A stretch of 47,288 nt of DNA, taken from the IMG/VR virus record IMGVR_UViG_3300021351_000001, positions 1 to 47,288 of that record, one strand, 5' to 3'. The DNA is from a virus. A program made the position numbers and the translations under genes. Of this stretch, positions 22,328 through 31,148 are shown in pieces. The notes beneath the pieces were generated by a model. That model made no database searches and was not told the DNA's origin. It worked only from the letters and a program-made list of their open reading frames with translations. Every line of letters begins with the position of its first letter. Position 1 is the stretch's first letter.

Positions 22328-22572
22328 TATTTCTCACCCTTGAACTTGTGAATTTCCGGATCATAAACCTTGCTATGCTTTTCCAGCATCCGTAAAAACT
22401 TTTCACTCGGCTTGTTGATCTTGTTGCTCATGTTGGGGTTCCTAAGAGCCGCTTTGTAGTTGGAAAAATCATCGCCTTCATCAAGCCGCCAAACAACAAG
22501 CTGATTGTAATCAACAACGTAATCTTCGCCGTCGTACTTATGGATCTCTACTTTTTTGTGGTTCTGTGCCAT
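22327..22572 (-). CDS. Small virion-region protein of unknown function
   Basis: An 81-residue charged protein. It has EIHKYDGEDYVVDYNQLVVW near its N terminus and a similar EIHKFKGEK at its C terminus, so the start and end of the chain echo each other. It touches both neighbours (shared bases at each end), which places it firmly in the late operon. No family recognised. Confidence 0.65.
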   Translation of the reverse strand: MAQNHKKVEIHKYDGEDYVVDYNQLVVWRLDEGDDFSNYKAALRNPNMSNKINKPSEKFLRMLEKHSKVYDPEIHKFKGEK

Positions 22573-22847
22573 TAAACCCCTTGTGGTTTGGCTACAATCT
22601 CCTGGATGTTACCACGGTTATCCCGCTTCACAGTGAAGATGTAGACAGGAAACTTCTGCTCGGGAATGTTCACAACGGCAGGGGCTACACTGACTGCGGG
22701 TGCCTCCACTTTTACTTCAGGAGGTCTCTGGTTCAATGAAGCCGACACCAGCAATCGGATTGACGCAGCAAGTTCCATCATGGCATCAGGCTTTCTCTTT
22801 GCCAGCCCCGAAGCTTTCAGCTCTTCCAGTACTAAGTTGGCTTCCAT
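22572..22847 (-). CDS. Small virion-region protein of unknown function
   Basis: A 91-residue protein with a helical N-terminal half (LVLEELKASGLAKRKPDAMM), a Val/Pro/Ala linker (EVKVEAPAVSVAPAVVNIP) and a C-terminal strand region (FPVYIFTVKRDNRGNIQEIV). This resembles small chaperone-like or connector proteins of phage late operons only in general shape. It is one base from the upstream gene and overlaps the next. Confidence 0.6.
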   Translation of the reverse strand: MEANLVLEELKASGLAKRKPDAMMELAASIRLLVSASLNQRPPEVKVEAPAVSVAPAVVNIPEQKFPVYIFTVKRDNRGNIQEIVAKPQGV

Positions 22848-22848
22848 A

Positions 22849-24867
22849 TCACTCCTTCAAACAAGCTATCAAAGCATCCATCGTGTTGCGTTGCCGGTTG
22901 ATTCCCTCGACATACTTCCCTGCCTTCGTATCAAAAGACTCTCCCTTAGACTTGACTTCAATATCGGCATCGTACCAGTCCTGATCCTTCATCTTTTTCA
23001 AGTCGGTCATGGGATCTCCGGTCTTGCTCGCTTCTGCCGGTTTCTCTAAAGGTACAAATCCCTTTTTGGTCTTGTTACCGAATTCTACGCTTTTGTAGGG
23101 CCCCGCACCTTCTAAAGTGTCAATGTCCTTGGTACGAACAATAGCTTCTCGACCCTGGGCGTCTGTTACGCGCACGTACGCGGCTTCTTTGGGCGCCTTG
23201 ACCTCTTGCCCTAAGTGAACCTGTTCCTCAAGCGTGTCGGCTTGTTTGGGGGCTTGCTTGACTTCCACAGCCTCAGCCGGGATGTCAGCCTCGGTGATGG
23301 GGGCCTCAATCTCGGCATCAATGGGCGACACCGGTTTTTTCTCAGAAATTTCTGCCGGCTTCTCATCGACAGCCACGGCATCCGCAGGAAAATCCTCTTC
23401 TGTAATGGCTGGCTCGGTGATTTCAGGCTGTTCCTGGGGGAGTGGTGGCGGTTTTGCTGCCTCTGGTTGCGCTGGTGCTTGCTCAGGCTGCGTTGCCTGG
23501 GCTGGCTCGGGTGTAGCAGTGGGTTCCTGGACCGGGGCTTCTACGGGGCTCTCAGGGGCTTCTTTGCCTTCGGCAAGTGCATTAATAGCCGTTGTTCCGC
23601 CGCCGGTGACAGCAGCAGGGATAAAGGTGTTCAAACCCTGCAAGCTGGCATCAAGCGCAGTCTTACCAAGTTCTGATAGAGTCAAGCCTTCTTTATCAAG
23701 TATTTCAATCACCGCTTGCGCGGGTTCTTCTGCTGTTTCAGTAAAACCTTCAACCAAAGCATTTGTCAGAATTTTGATCGCCTTAGCCTTACCGCCTTTA
23801 GGAAGCTTGTCCAAAATATTGTCGAAACCTATCTTTTCCAGCCCTGCGACTACTGCTCCAAAAGCTACAGATTTCAAGGCTGCATTTGGATCACCCTTGT
23901 CTGCAAGCTCGGCATACATAGGACCAGCTTCCATTACCGAACCAGCTAATGCCGCGCCAACAGGAGTCCCACCACCAGCGGCCAAAGCTGTAGCCATAGA
24001 TACAACGGTTTCCCCAATGGAGTCTTTCCAATAACCAGGGTCTTTAGCCACCTTCCAATCAACGCCTTTTTCCGTAATCAAGGTTTTGGTAGGTCGTATT
24101 TGTTCGAGAAGTTTTCTCCGTTCCTCGGCCTGCTCCAACAAAAATCGGCCAGAAGTTTCCAAGTTTGGTGCGACAAGTTGCCCCAAAGCGCCTTGAGGGG
24201 TTGGCTGCGCTTCAGCCGTCGCTCTTTCTTCTGGTGTAAGATCATCCCTGAAAGCAACATCCTGCTTTGTCCTATCGGCTAAAAACCTAAGCAAGCCGCC
24301 TGCTGCTGAAATTCCTGCTGTGCCGCCTTTGCCAATGAAAGCCAGTTCCTCAGCAAGCTTGCCTGTTGGGTCTTGTTCAGGAGTAACTGGGGTACGCTTC
24401 AAGGACTCAATGAAGTCACCACCAGGTATACCACCACCGGTAAAGGGTTTTTTGGCAAAGGTCGCTGGTGCCGCACCCATAATAGCGGCCAAGTTTCTGA
24501 TAGGAGTAGTCGGCTCTTGTTGCGTTACCGGTGTTGCCGGTGTGATAGGGGTTATGCGATCCCCAAGCGCCTGACCGATTTGTTTTATACCAGGGATCTC
24601 GGATGCTCGTTGTATCAAAGAAGGCCCAGGAGGCGGTGGTGGAGGAGGTTCAGGAAACGGTCTGGCTTCCAGTCCAATTCGACCCGTATAATCCAGGAAT
24701 GCTTGAAGCTTTGGTTGCGTAACTGGAAACACTCGATCCCCAACTTTGTACAATTCCACGGGTTCAGCTTGCCTGCCAAACTGGTGAACCTTGTTGAGAA
24801 AAGCTTCGTTCTTGTCTTCAGGAACTGGATAAAGCTTGTCAGCTACTTTATATATCTTGCCGGGCAT
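22849..24867 (-). CDS. Internal virion protein with N-terminal tandem motif
   Basis: A 672-residue protein. The N terminus has two copies of a 40-residue motif (IYKVADKLYPVPEDKNEAFL and LYKVGDRVFPVTQPKLQAFL), then a poly-proline stretch, a helical centre with small-residue segments (SMATALAAGGGTPVGAALAG) that could insert in membranes, a long Pro/Glu/Ala linker and a C-terminal YVRVTDAQGREAIVR domain. In podoviruses this mix suits an ejected protein that helps to bridge the envelope. No lytic motif was found. The late operon order (small Ala-rich, Gln-rich, then this) resembles the internal protein set of short-tailed phages. Confidence 0.6.
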   Translation of the reverse strand: MPGKIYKVADKLYPVPEDKNEAFLNKVHQFGRQAEPVELYKVGDRVFPVTQPKLQAFLDYTGRIGLEARPFPEPPPPPPPGPSLIQRASEIPGIKQIGQALGDRITPITPATPVTQQEPTTPIRNLAAIMGAAPATFAKKPFTGGGIPGGDFIESLKRTPVTPEQDPTGKLAEELAFIGKGGTAGISAAGGLLRFLADRTKQDVAFRDDLTPEERATAEAQPTPQGALGQLVAPNLETSGRFLLEQAEERRKLLEQIRPTKTLITEKGVDWKVAKDPGYWKDSIGETVVSMATALAAGGGTPVGAALAGSVMEAGPMYAELADKGDPNAALKSVAFGAVVAGLEKIGFDNILDKLPKGGKAKAIKILTNALVEGFTETAEEPAQAVIEILDKEGLTLSELGKTALDASLQGLNTFIPAAVTGGGTTAINALAEGKEAPESPVEAPVQEPTATPEPAQATQPEQAPAQPEAAKPPPLPQEQPEITEPAITEEDFPADAVAVDEKPAEISEKKPVSPIDAEIEAPITEADIPAEAVEVKQAPKQADTLEEQVHLGQEVKAPKEAAYVRVTDAQGREAIVRTKDIDTLEGAGPYKSVEFGNKTKKGFVPLEKPAEASKTGDPMTDLKKMKDQDWYDADIEVKSKGESFDTKAGKYVEGINRQRNTMDALIACLKE

Positions 24868-24882
24868 GTATTATATTCCAAA

Positions 24883-25326
24883 TTATATTCCAAGGATTAA
24901 CTTGAACGCCTCCTCTTCATCCATCGACAAGGAATTTGAGCTTCTCGGGGATGCTCCGCTCATGGGTCTGCCAGCTTGCAAAAGTTTAAGTTGTTCCGCA
25001 CGAATATCCGCTAAGCCTTGTGTGGCCGCTTGAGACGCCGCCGCCGTCTTTGCTTGCTGCTGCGCCGAATAACCCTGACCGGCAATAGCACCAAGCTGAG
25101 CCAGCACATTTGCTGCGCTTCCGCCTTGAGGAGGTGGAGTAATAGCCGAAGGACGTTGCGCACCCTGGCCGCCTACAATACTCATCAGATTGAAAAGAGC
25201 GTCTTGCTTTCTTTGCTCCTTTGCAGCCTTCTTTGCCTCCTTGCGAGCCCTGTCGCTTTCCATGAACCCAAGCCCTGTTCCTGCTGCTTGTAGTGCCAAT
25301 GCTGCCGGTAACATCCATGCTGCCAT
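24883..25326 (-). CDS. Small Ala/Gln-rich internal virion protein
   Basis: A 147-residue protein with a hydrophobic, Ala-rich N-terminal helix (MAAWMLPAALALQAAGTGLG), then a strongly basic helix (RARKEAKKAAKEQRKQ) and a Gln/Ala-rich tail. T7 gp14-like internal proteins have similar composition and position, but there is no clear sequence match. It has AGGAGG before its start, and lies between two larger proteins of like composition. Confidence 0.6.
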   Translation of the reverse strand: MAAWMLPAALALQAAGTGLGFMESDRARKEAKKAAKEQRKQDALFNLMSIVGGQGAQRPSAITPPPQGGSAANVLAQLGAIAGQGYSAQQQAKTAAASQAATQGLADIRAEQLKLLQAGRPMSGASPRSSNSLSMDEEEAFKLILGI

Positions 25327-25338
25327 AATAAACCTCCT

Positions 25339-26274
25339 TTATACGTTTAATCCTAAAGTCTGAGCATTTGATCTTGCCAGTTGATATGCCAAGTTTAATT
25401 GGTTGTTCGCAAGCTGTTGCTGCTGCTGCTGACCGGCCATCCCCAACAAGCCTGAACCGAGCTGAGTTGGAGACGATACCTGGCCTGCTGATTGTACCTG
25501 GGTTCCTGGCGAAGTGATAAACGGTAGAGCTGTTGCTTGAGCTGTTGCTGGCCTCCCGGCAATCGCAAGGAAAGGATCTATCTGCTGTTGAGACTCTTGA
25601 CCCAGAAAGCTCTGTGCCTCTGCTCTGCGTTGCAAGCCAAGCCTTCTTCCTTCAAGGGATCGGGCAACGGCTTCTCTGTTAGCGCTTCCCTGGCCGAAAC
25701 CAAGGCCTCTGGCTTGTTGACCGGATCTCACACCTTGTTCCACTCCTCTAAGCTGCTCGTCTGTGAGGCTTTCTCCTGCCTGGATCTCTGCAAGGATCTG
25801 GTCGGCTAGGGTCTTCCTGATAGCCGTTGCTTCAGGTGTTTCTGCGGCCTGCCTGATACCCTGTAGCTGGGGAGCCAGCCTGGATACATCTCCGAGCTGA
25901 GCCGAAATATCTGCACTTCTGAGCTGTTCTTGCAAGCTTTGGAATTGAGGTTGATACTCCCTGGCAAGCCCCAAATCCAGCGCAAGCTGCTGTGGTAATA
26001 CATCTCTCTGTATATCCAAGCCAAGTTGCGCCAGAAGGGGGGCATACTTTTGCTGTGCTTCATATTCTTGCTGTGCAAGTTTAGGCCCGTACTCTGCAAG
26101 TTGTTCGTAGATATTTGCTGCTTGGCCTCCCAATGATGGCAAGGGTATAGAGGAAGGGGCTTCATAGTTATCGTTTTCAGAAGACTGCTTATTGCTGCTT
26201 TTTTTTTCGGGCAGCAAAGCAGATAGAAGAGAAGGATACTTTTCAGAACTAATCAATGAGCTAAACCATGACAT
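25339..26274 (-). CDS. Gln-rich coiled-coil virion protein
   Basis: A 311-residue protein. After a Ser/Lys-rich N terminus it is nearly all helix, with many Gln and Leu residues (YEQLAEYGPKLAQQEYEAQQ; FQSLQEQLRSADIS) and a Gly/Ser/Gln C-terminal part (GMAGQQQQQQLANNQLN). It probably forms a helical bundle in the internal core or tail needle. No enzymatic motif. The operon position beside the lysis-like pair and the internal proteins supports a structural role. Confidence 0.6.
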   Translation of the reverse strand: MSWFSSLISSEKYPSLLSALLPEKKSSNKQSSENDNYEAPSSIPLPSLGGQAANIYEQLAEYGPKLAQQEYEAQQKYAPLLAQLGLDIQRDVLPQQLALDLGLAREYQPQFQSLQEQLRSADISAQLGDVSRLAPQLQGIRQAAETPEATAIRKTLADQILAEIQAGESLTDEQLRGVEQGVRSGQQARGLGFGQGSANREAVARSLEGRRLGLQRRAEAQSFLGQESQQQIDPFLAIAGRPATAQATALPFITSPGTQVQSAGQVSSPTQLGSGLLGMAGQQQQQQLANNQLNLAYQLARSNAQTLGLNV

Positions 26275-26276
26275 AA

Positions 26277-26843
26277 TTACCTCTCAAATTCCGGCCAATG
26301 TGCTGACCTATCTACTGTTTCAAAATTGGTACTTCCAAGCGTGTAATCAAGCGTATCATCTGGTACCCAGTAATAAGCTTGTCGAGGAAGAACCTCAAGT
26401 TTAACGAAAACCCTGTTGGATGTTTTTGAACAAATCACCCTCCTGCGAAATAGATCCAACTTTCGAAACAGTATTATGTCTGTGGCCAGCAATTTCCCAA
26501 GGATGCCGTCAAGAGCACATAGGAATAGCTCCGCTCTCGAATAGCGCCAGCCCAACATTTCATCCATATAGAACAATGCATGAGTTTTCATATGCTCAGA
26601 TAGCCCGCCAGTAAACCGCATCACACACCATTCAGTGTTAGAGGCCGCCATGTCCAGTTGGTATTGATCCCAATCCGATCTTACAACGCCTATGCCTAAA
26701 GCTTCCTGCACGGTATGCTCGTCATAAAACATTCCCTGGTGTGTCGCAATGGTTTTAGGTTCGTGTCTGTGCCTTGTAAGAACCTTAGTCATCTTATTGA
26801 GAACAGAGTGGCCTGACGTAAATAGCATGTCGCCAGTTTCCAT
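26277..26843 (-). CDS. Permuted NlpC/P60-like cysteine peptidase (lysin candidate)
   Basis: A 188-residue protein. METGDMLFTSGHSVLNKMTKVLT at the N terminus (quoted in part: GDMLFTSGHSVLNKMTK), then IATHQGMFYD with a His, and RRVICSKTSNRVF with a Cys around residue 137, give the order expected for the circularly permuted NlpC/P60 group, in which GD-strand and His come before the Cys. Such enzymes cut peptide or amide bonds in the cell wall or in lipids. The start overlaps the stop of the membrane protein upstream (TAATG), a typical holin-lysin arrangement. Catalytic assignment is from motif order, not from a search. Confidence 0.6.
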   Translation of the reverse strand: METGDMLFTSGHSVLNKMTKVLTRHRHEPKTIATHQGMFYDEHTVQEALGIGVVRSDWDQYQLDMAASNTEWCVMRFTGGLSEHMKTHALFYMDEMLGWRYSRAELFLCALDGILGKLLATDIILFRKLDLFRRRVICSKTSNRVFVKLEVLPRQAYYWVPDDTLDYTLGSTNFETVDRSAHWPEFER

Positions 26844-27247
26844 TAGAAAAACCCTCTCAGCTTGTCAGCACACAAGATTAAAGTAAGCAGAACAACTACA
26901 GAGGTCAGCAAAACTGTGATTACATCTGGACCCTTGTACCTTATGCCTGATTTGGTTATTTCAAACTCACCCCTAGCAGTCCGCTTTGCTAGCGGTGTTT
27001 CCGGTATGTTCTTTTTGTCTGTACCTGCTTGCTGCAAAAAGTTGACAATGAAACTAACCGCCTCATGTTCTCTGTCCACAACGTTTCTCATGGCCTCATT
27101 GGTCTTGTGTATATGTCTTTCAACTGTTTCCATGCTTCCGCGAATGTGCTCAATGTCTTGGTGGACTAGATTCAGTTCTCTGACATACGTTTCTCGCTGT
27201 GTGTCGATCTTTTCTTCAAGGTACCTATGTGAGGCGCATAACGTCAT
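26843..27247 (-). CDS. Coiled-coil membrane protein, holin candidate (XhlA-like layout)
   Basis: A 134-residue protein with a long N-terminal amphipathic helix or coiled coil (EKIDTQRETYVRELNLVHQD to about residue 75), a short loop, then one C-terminal membrane span (VITVLLTSVVVLLTLILCA) and a basic end (DKLRGFF). This layout is that of XhlA-type and other one-span holin-associated proteins. It lies directly before the peptidase. It could alternatively be a spanin-like or tail-anchored virion protein. Confidence 0.6.
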   Translation of the reverse strand: MTLCASHRYLEEKIDTQRETYVRELNLVHQDIEHIRGSMETVERHIHKTNEAMRNVVDREHEAVSFIVNFLQQAGTDKKNIPETPLAKRTARGEFEITKSGIRYKGPDVITVLLTSVVVLLTLILCADKLRGFF

Positions 27248-27251
27248 TGTG

Positions 27252-27785
27252 TTAGGGTAGTTCTTGAATCGTTACAGTGTTCGTGCTGTCAGTCTTAGAG
27301 ATCCCGTATATAGCGCCTTGAAAGGCCCCGTCTCTTTCACTGAACCCGTCACCTTCAACAAACAACGTGATTCCCGAGTTTGTGGCCGCTGTGTTGTTGA
27401 ATGCGAGAGAAACATTCGTGACTATACCAAGGTTCTGAATGTAATACTTACCCCGCTTCTTATTGACCATCTTCCAGGTTACAGTGTTATCGGTCACTGT
27501 GTTTGTGGTCGTCCAGGTAGGAGTGTTCGTATCAGTAGTTCCACCCACTATGGCCCAATAAAAACGGTATATATTGTTCGTATGTAACCGAATGTAATCA
27601 CCCTGAGAAAATGCTGTTGACGCTACCCATTCATTCGTGGTGTCCGGAGTGGTGGCCGGTAGAATCATTGCTGAACTACCAGGAACATCCACGGTGTACG
27701 GGTAGTAGTTGTCACCAGCGTTCAGCCTTAAAGCAATCAGCATTGCCACCATTACGACTACTGCACACACACTTAACTTCTTCAT
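27252..27785 (-). CDS. Secreted or surface protein with signal peptide
   Basis: A 177-residue protein. Residues 1-24 are a standard signal peptide: KK, a hydrophobic core (LSVCAVVVMVAMLIALRL) and an N-x-A end before GDNYYPY. The rest is beta-rich (Thr, Asn and Trp common) and holds a segment WVASTAFSQGDYIRLHTNNI, recalling carbohydrate-binding repeat folds seen in tail proteins. It lies in the tail/fibre part of the operon, so it is probably tail-associated, yet a signal peptide would send it out of the cytoplasm (see findings). Confidence 0.65.
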   Translation of the reverse strand: MKKLSVCAVVVMVAMLIALRLNAGDNYYPYTVDVPGSSAMILPATTPDTTNEWVASTAFSQGDYIRLHTNNIYRFYWAIVGGTTDTNTPTWTTTNTVTDNTVTWKMVNKKRGKYYIQNLGIVTNVSLAFNNTAATNSGITLFVEGDGFSERDGAFQGAIYGISKTDSTNTVTIQELP

Positions 27786-27793
27786 ACTATCTC

Positions 27794-28651
27794 CTATTCT
27801 TTTGCTGTTATGAAATTACCACTATCATCTACCAAAAACGAAGGTGTATTTGTTCCAGAAGGAGGGGGTATGTATTTATAAGGGTGAGTATCAGGTAAGT
27901 TACCTGTAAGCCCCCACTTGTGCGCACAGCGACCGACACACTTGTTAATTATAGTGATGTCCCCGGTTGCCAGTACAAGAGCTTCGCCTATCCAACCGTC
28001 AGGCCTCTGTGATTCGCCGCGATTGCTGAACAGCCTGAATTCTGATGGAGTACCTATTTTTCCGGTATAATTGTCTGTTGCGCTATTGATGCCATCTACC
28101 TGGACGTATATTGTACCAGCACCAGTAAAATCTGCCACTGCTACATAAATAGACGGACCAAAGGAGTTTGTGCCGTATTCAGGATCGCCAGAAGCCATTC
28201 CGGCATTATTGAATCTGGCCATAAATTGAGGTGAGGAGCCGGACTCAAGTTGATAATCATTATCGGCGTTGAATGAATGTATTGAGTCATTGTTTGAGTC
28301 AATAGCATCTATACCTGCCACCATGATCACTGTAATATCTCCCGATGAAGGCACGGGGAAGTTGTTTTCTTCAAAGTAATCGTCACCGTCCATATCAATT
28401 ACGTTTATGCCATTGTGCGACCGGACACCGCTTTGCGGATTGCCGTTACCAGTGAGATGGTTGCCGTTTCCGCTCATATCGGTTGCTATAACAGCAGTGC
28501 CACTAGGCGCAATGGAAGCATCGTACCAGCCAATAAGGACATCTGTACTTAATTCGGCAGGTGTAAAGGGCTGTATCACAGTAACCATGTCTTGAGCCAT
28601 GCCGGACCATGCCAACAGTGCCGTCAGTATCATAATAATATGTTTCAACAT
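27794..28651 (-). CDS. LamG-like protein with signal peptide
   Basis: A 285-residue protein. Residues 1-19 form a signal peptide (MLKHIIMILTALLAWSGMA before QDMV). The mature part, with LIGWYDASIAPSG, TDMSGNGNHLTGNGNPQSG, INVIDMDGDDYFE and later EFRLFSNRGE and DGWIGEALVL, has the pattern of LamG/concanavalin-like jelly-roll domains that bind glycans. It lies between two other signal-peptide proteins of the fibre cluster. Host or capsule binding is likely. Confidence 0.7.
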   Translation of the reverse strand: MLKHIIMILTALLAWSGMAQDMVTVIQPFTPAELSTDVLIGWYDASIAPSGTAVIATDMSGNGNHLTGNGNPQSGVRSHNGINVIDMDGDDYFEENNFPVPSSGDITVIMVAGIDAIDSNNDSIHSFNADNDYQLESGSSPQFMARFNNAGMASGDPEYGTNSFGPSIYVAVADFTGAGTIYVQVDGINSATDNYTGKIGTPSEFRLFSNRGESQRPDGWIGEALVLATGDITIINKCVGRCAHKWGLTGNLPDTHPYKYIPPPSGTNTPSFLVDDSGNFITAKE

Positions 28652-28663
28652 AACTCAGAGTCC

Positions 28664-31141
28664 CTATGGTGGTGTTGTATTTGATTTACCATTGTAATAT
28701 GCCGAATCTTCACGTCCAACAAACCGATACAAATCCCATCCATCAGCACCCGTTCCTGTGAGATAAGATTCACCTACTGAACCAAAAGTCCACCCAACGC
28801 TGTCCCAAGCACAAGTATGACCCCCGACACCATCTTGAGCTATAAACAATGTATATGAAGCGCATGCCACATTGCTCGGTGTATTGATGTAGGCGTCATT
28901 CGTAAGCGTTATATACACATACTCGCCGTTATTGAAATCAATGTAGATGTTGGTGGGTCCACTATACGCATTGGTGTACCATGTGCTTGTTATGGTGCTC
29001 ACATTGTTGATTGCATTGTTTTGCATATCCAAAGAGGCACATCTGACAGGCTCATCAAACGTAACCCCAACAGGTACATTGGTTGCGGCAATCTGATTCG
29101 TGCCGTCGCAATACATAAGGCCATAATTCAACACGAATTGATTCGTATTGCCCATGCCTATGATGTCGTTACCCTGCATGTTCAAATCTTCAGAAATTGC
29201 GATGCTCTGTCCGTTTGTGATAGCGTCTATTTCGTTAACATAGGAAATTCCAGCCGACATTGTTAACCAAGGTGATCCAAACGCTAGGTCGTAAGTATAG
29301 GCAGCCGTAGGTGTCAATCCACCTTCCCACTCTGTGGCAGTGAAAGGGTTCAGAATTTTTAGTATCCCTCCCACAGCGTTGATGATTTGCACGTTTTGTG
29401 TATTGACATAAGCGTTCCGCCAATACAGAGAAGCTGCTCCTATATCGTTTGCATCGTCGGTCCCTGGTAGCACATCGGCCAAGTTCGTAATGGAATTATT
29501 CTGCGCATCCATATTGGCGCCAAAACTACTGGCTCCTGTGACCTCTAACGTCCCGTCTACGTCTAGTGTTGCCGAGGGGCTATTGGTGCCTATGCCCACA
29601 TTCCCATTAGTCAAGATCGTTAACAACATATCAGACGTTAAACTAGGCACAACCCCACCTCTATACGCAAATGACAGTGCTTGGTTTGCAGAATAGTCCA
29701 AGCCAATTGCCCATATATTTGTCGATGCAGAATTTTCAAATTCGATCCGCGTATCAGCATTCGCTAGGCTTGTCCTAATTCCTGTTCCGACAATATGCAC
29801 GTCACGGGCCGGTGTATTTATTTTGATACCAACATTGCCACTATCGTCTATAACTATGCCCTCTGAATCACCATCGCCACTGAGCCAGTTGTTGCCGGTA
29901 TCCAGCGACCCCGCAATAGCTAGATTAGTCGCTGTGCCATTAGCACTAAGAAGACGTAAACAATCATTGGTATCAACATAGTTTTTAGTGGTTGCGTCTT
30001 GTGCGGCTACAGGGCCGAGCAAGTTGGTAATGGAATTATTTTCCATATCCATATTGGCGCCAAAACTACTGGCTCCTGTGACATCTAAAGTTGTGCCTAT
30101 TGATGCGTTTGCGCTGATCAATGCTTCACCAAGAACGTGTAGCCGAGCCGTAGGGGCCTCGGTACCTATGCCAACGTACGGTAGGTCATTAGTAATCGAC
30201 AGAATACTAATCCCGGATCGTAGACTGGTAACGTTATCTGGTACCTGCAAATCTATTCGCGTTGATGTTCGTCCCAATGCCTCGTCCCAATCCGACTGCG
30301 ACAACACCTGAAGCCTCCATGCGTCGAAACTGCCAACTCGCCCTCTTAAATAGTCTATAGTGTCGCCATAAGAAAGAGGCCCGTCCTCATGGTAAAATTC
30401 AATATTGCTAGTATAATCGTCACTGTTTCCTAAAGTCAAATCTCCTGATATCGTGGTTCCTCCATTCACCACATCAACACTGGCCGTGCTTACGTAGATA
30501 TTTCGATATGCCAAACTTGAATCGCCTAAATCGCGTGTATCATCAGCATCAGGATCTATGTCGCTAGCGACTGTCCCGGAAATAGTAACATTGGATAGCG
30601 TTGCCAAGCCACCGATAGACACGTTATTCGCGAAAGATCCATTCGTTCCGTCAATGTTCGTGAAGTAGTTGATATCACTTCCGTTCATATTGATATCGTT
30701 GCTAACAGATATCCCGTCGGCTACATACAGGTTTGTAAAGTTTCCGTTGTCGCCATGAAGGATGTCGTTGCCCTGAAGGTCTATGTTTCCATTCATGGTC
30801 AATGAATTGATTTCAAGAGTCAAATCTATGTAACCCGAATCTATACGCTCACCGTTCCATGTCATATTGGAAATTGCACTTGAGGCCCCCACACCATTTA
30901 ACCAGTCTATTTGGCCTAGCCCGTTAGTCCACAAGTACAAAGCTTCAGCAAGCGGCGTACCGGCATCACTGTACATGGCATCAAGCCGGGTCAGCATTAA
31001 TAGCAGATTCGTGTTGATCAATCTATTGTCAAGTGGGTCTGCGTCCTCATAAAGAATAATCGCTGTGCCGTCAGAGTTCGTTGTCCAAGCAGAAGCAATG
31101 CTCGCGAAGCACATCAAAAGCAATAGTATCAGTTTCTTCAT
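28664..31141 (-). CDS. Tail-fibre-like protein with signal peptide
   Basis: An 825-residue protein with a signal peptide (MKKLILLLLMCFASIASA before WTTN). The body repeats fibre-type modules: LDVTGASSFGANMDMENNSI and LEVTGASSFGANMDAQNNSI about 180 residues apart, GNVGIGTNSPSATL, VGIGTEAPTARLHV, and ATTKNYVDTND. Modules of this kind are found in trimeric phage tail fibres, where they are followed by chaperone or knob parts. A signal peptide is unusual in a fibre. Most likely the main receptor-binding fibre, or else a secreted adhesin made in infected cells. Confidence 0.7.
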   Translation of the reverse strand: MKKLILLLLMCFASIASAWTTNSDGTAIILYEDADPLDNRLINTNLLLMLTRLDAMYSDAGTPLAEALYLWTNGLGQIDWLNGVGASSAISNMTWNGERIDSGYIDLTLEINSLTMNGNIDLQGNDILHGDNGNFTNLYVADGISVSNDINMNGSDINYFTNIDGTNGSFANNVSIGGLATLSNVTISGTVASDIDPDADDTRDLGDSSLAYRNIYVSTASVDVVNGGTTISGDLTLGNSDDYTSNIEFYHEDGPLSYGDTIDYLRGRVGSFDAWRLQVLSQSDWDEALGRTSTRIDLQVPDNVTSLRSGISILSITNDLPYVGIGTEAPTARLHVLGEALISANASIGTTLDVTGASSFGANMDMENNSITNLLGPVAAQDATTKNYVDTNDCLRLLSANGTATNLAIAGSLDTGNNWLSGDGDSEGIVIDDSGNVGIKINTPARDVHIVGTGIRTSLANADTRIEFENSASTNIWAIGLDYSANQALSFAYRGGVVPSLTSDMLLTILTNGNVGIGTNSPSATLDVDGTLEVTGASSFGANMDAQNNSITNLADVLPGTDDANDIGAASLYWRNAYVNTQNVQIINAVGGILKILNPFTATEWEGGLTPTAAYTYDLAFGSPWLTMSAGISYVNEIDAITNGQSIAISEDLNMQGNDIIGMGNTNQFVLNYGLMYCDGTNQIAATNVPVGVTFDEPVRCASLDMQNNAINNVSTITSTWYTNAYSGPTNIYIDFNNGEYVYITLTNDAYINTPSNVACASYTLFIAQDGVGGHTCAWDSVGWTFGSVGESYLTGTGADGWDLYRFVGREDSAYYNGKSNTTPP
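29481..29550. repeat. 70-bp direct repeat in the fibre gene, copy 1
   Basis: Matches 30021-30090 at 63 of 70 positions, exactly 540 bases (180 codons) apart and in the same frame. It encodes the VTGASSFGANMD module. DNA identity is higher than the surrounding sequence, so it may be a recent or recombining duplication. Confidence 0.85.
30021..30090. repeat. 70-bp direct repeat in the fibre gene, copy 2
   Basis: Second copy of the module repeat described at 29481-29550. Recombination between copies would remove or add exactly 180 codons and keep the frame. Confidence 0.85.
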
Positions 31142-31148
31142 ATCATCC

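Noticed and set aside
28664-31141. Diversity-generating retroelement acting on the fibre gene
   Set aside because: No reverse transcriptase gene or template repeat with adenine-specific changes was seen. The 70-base repeats lie within the gene itself.
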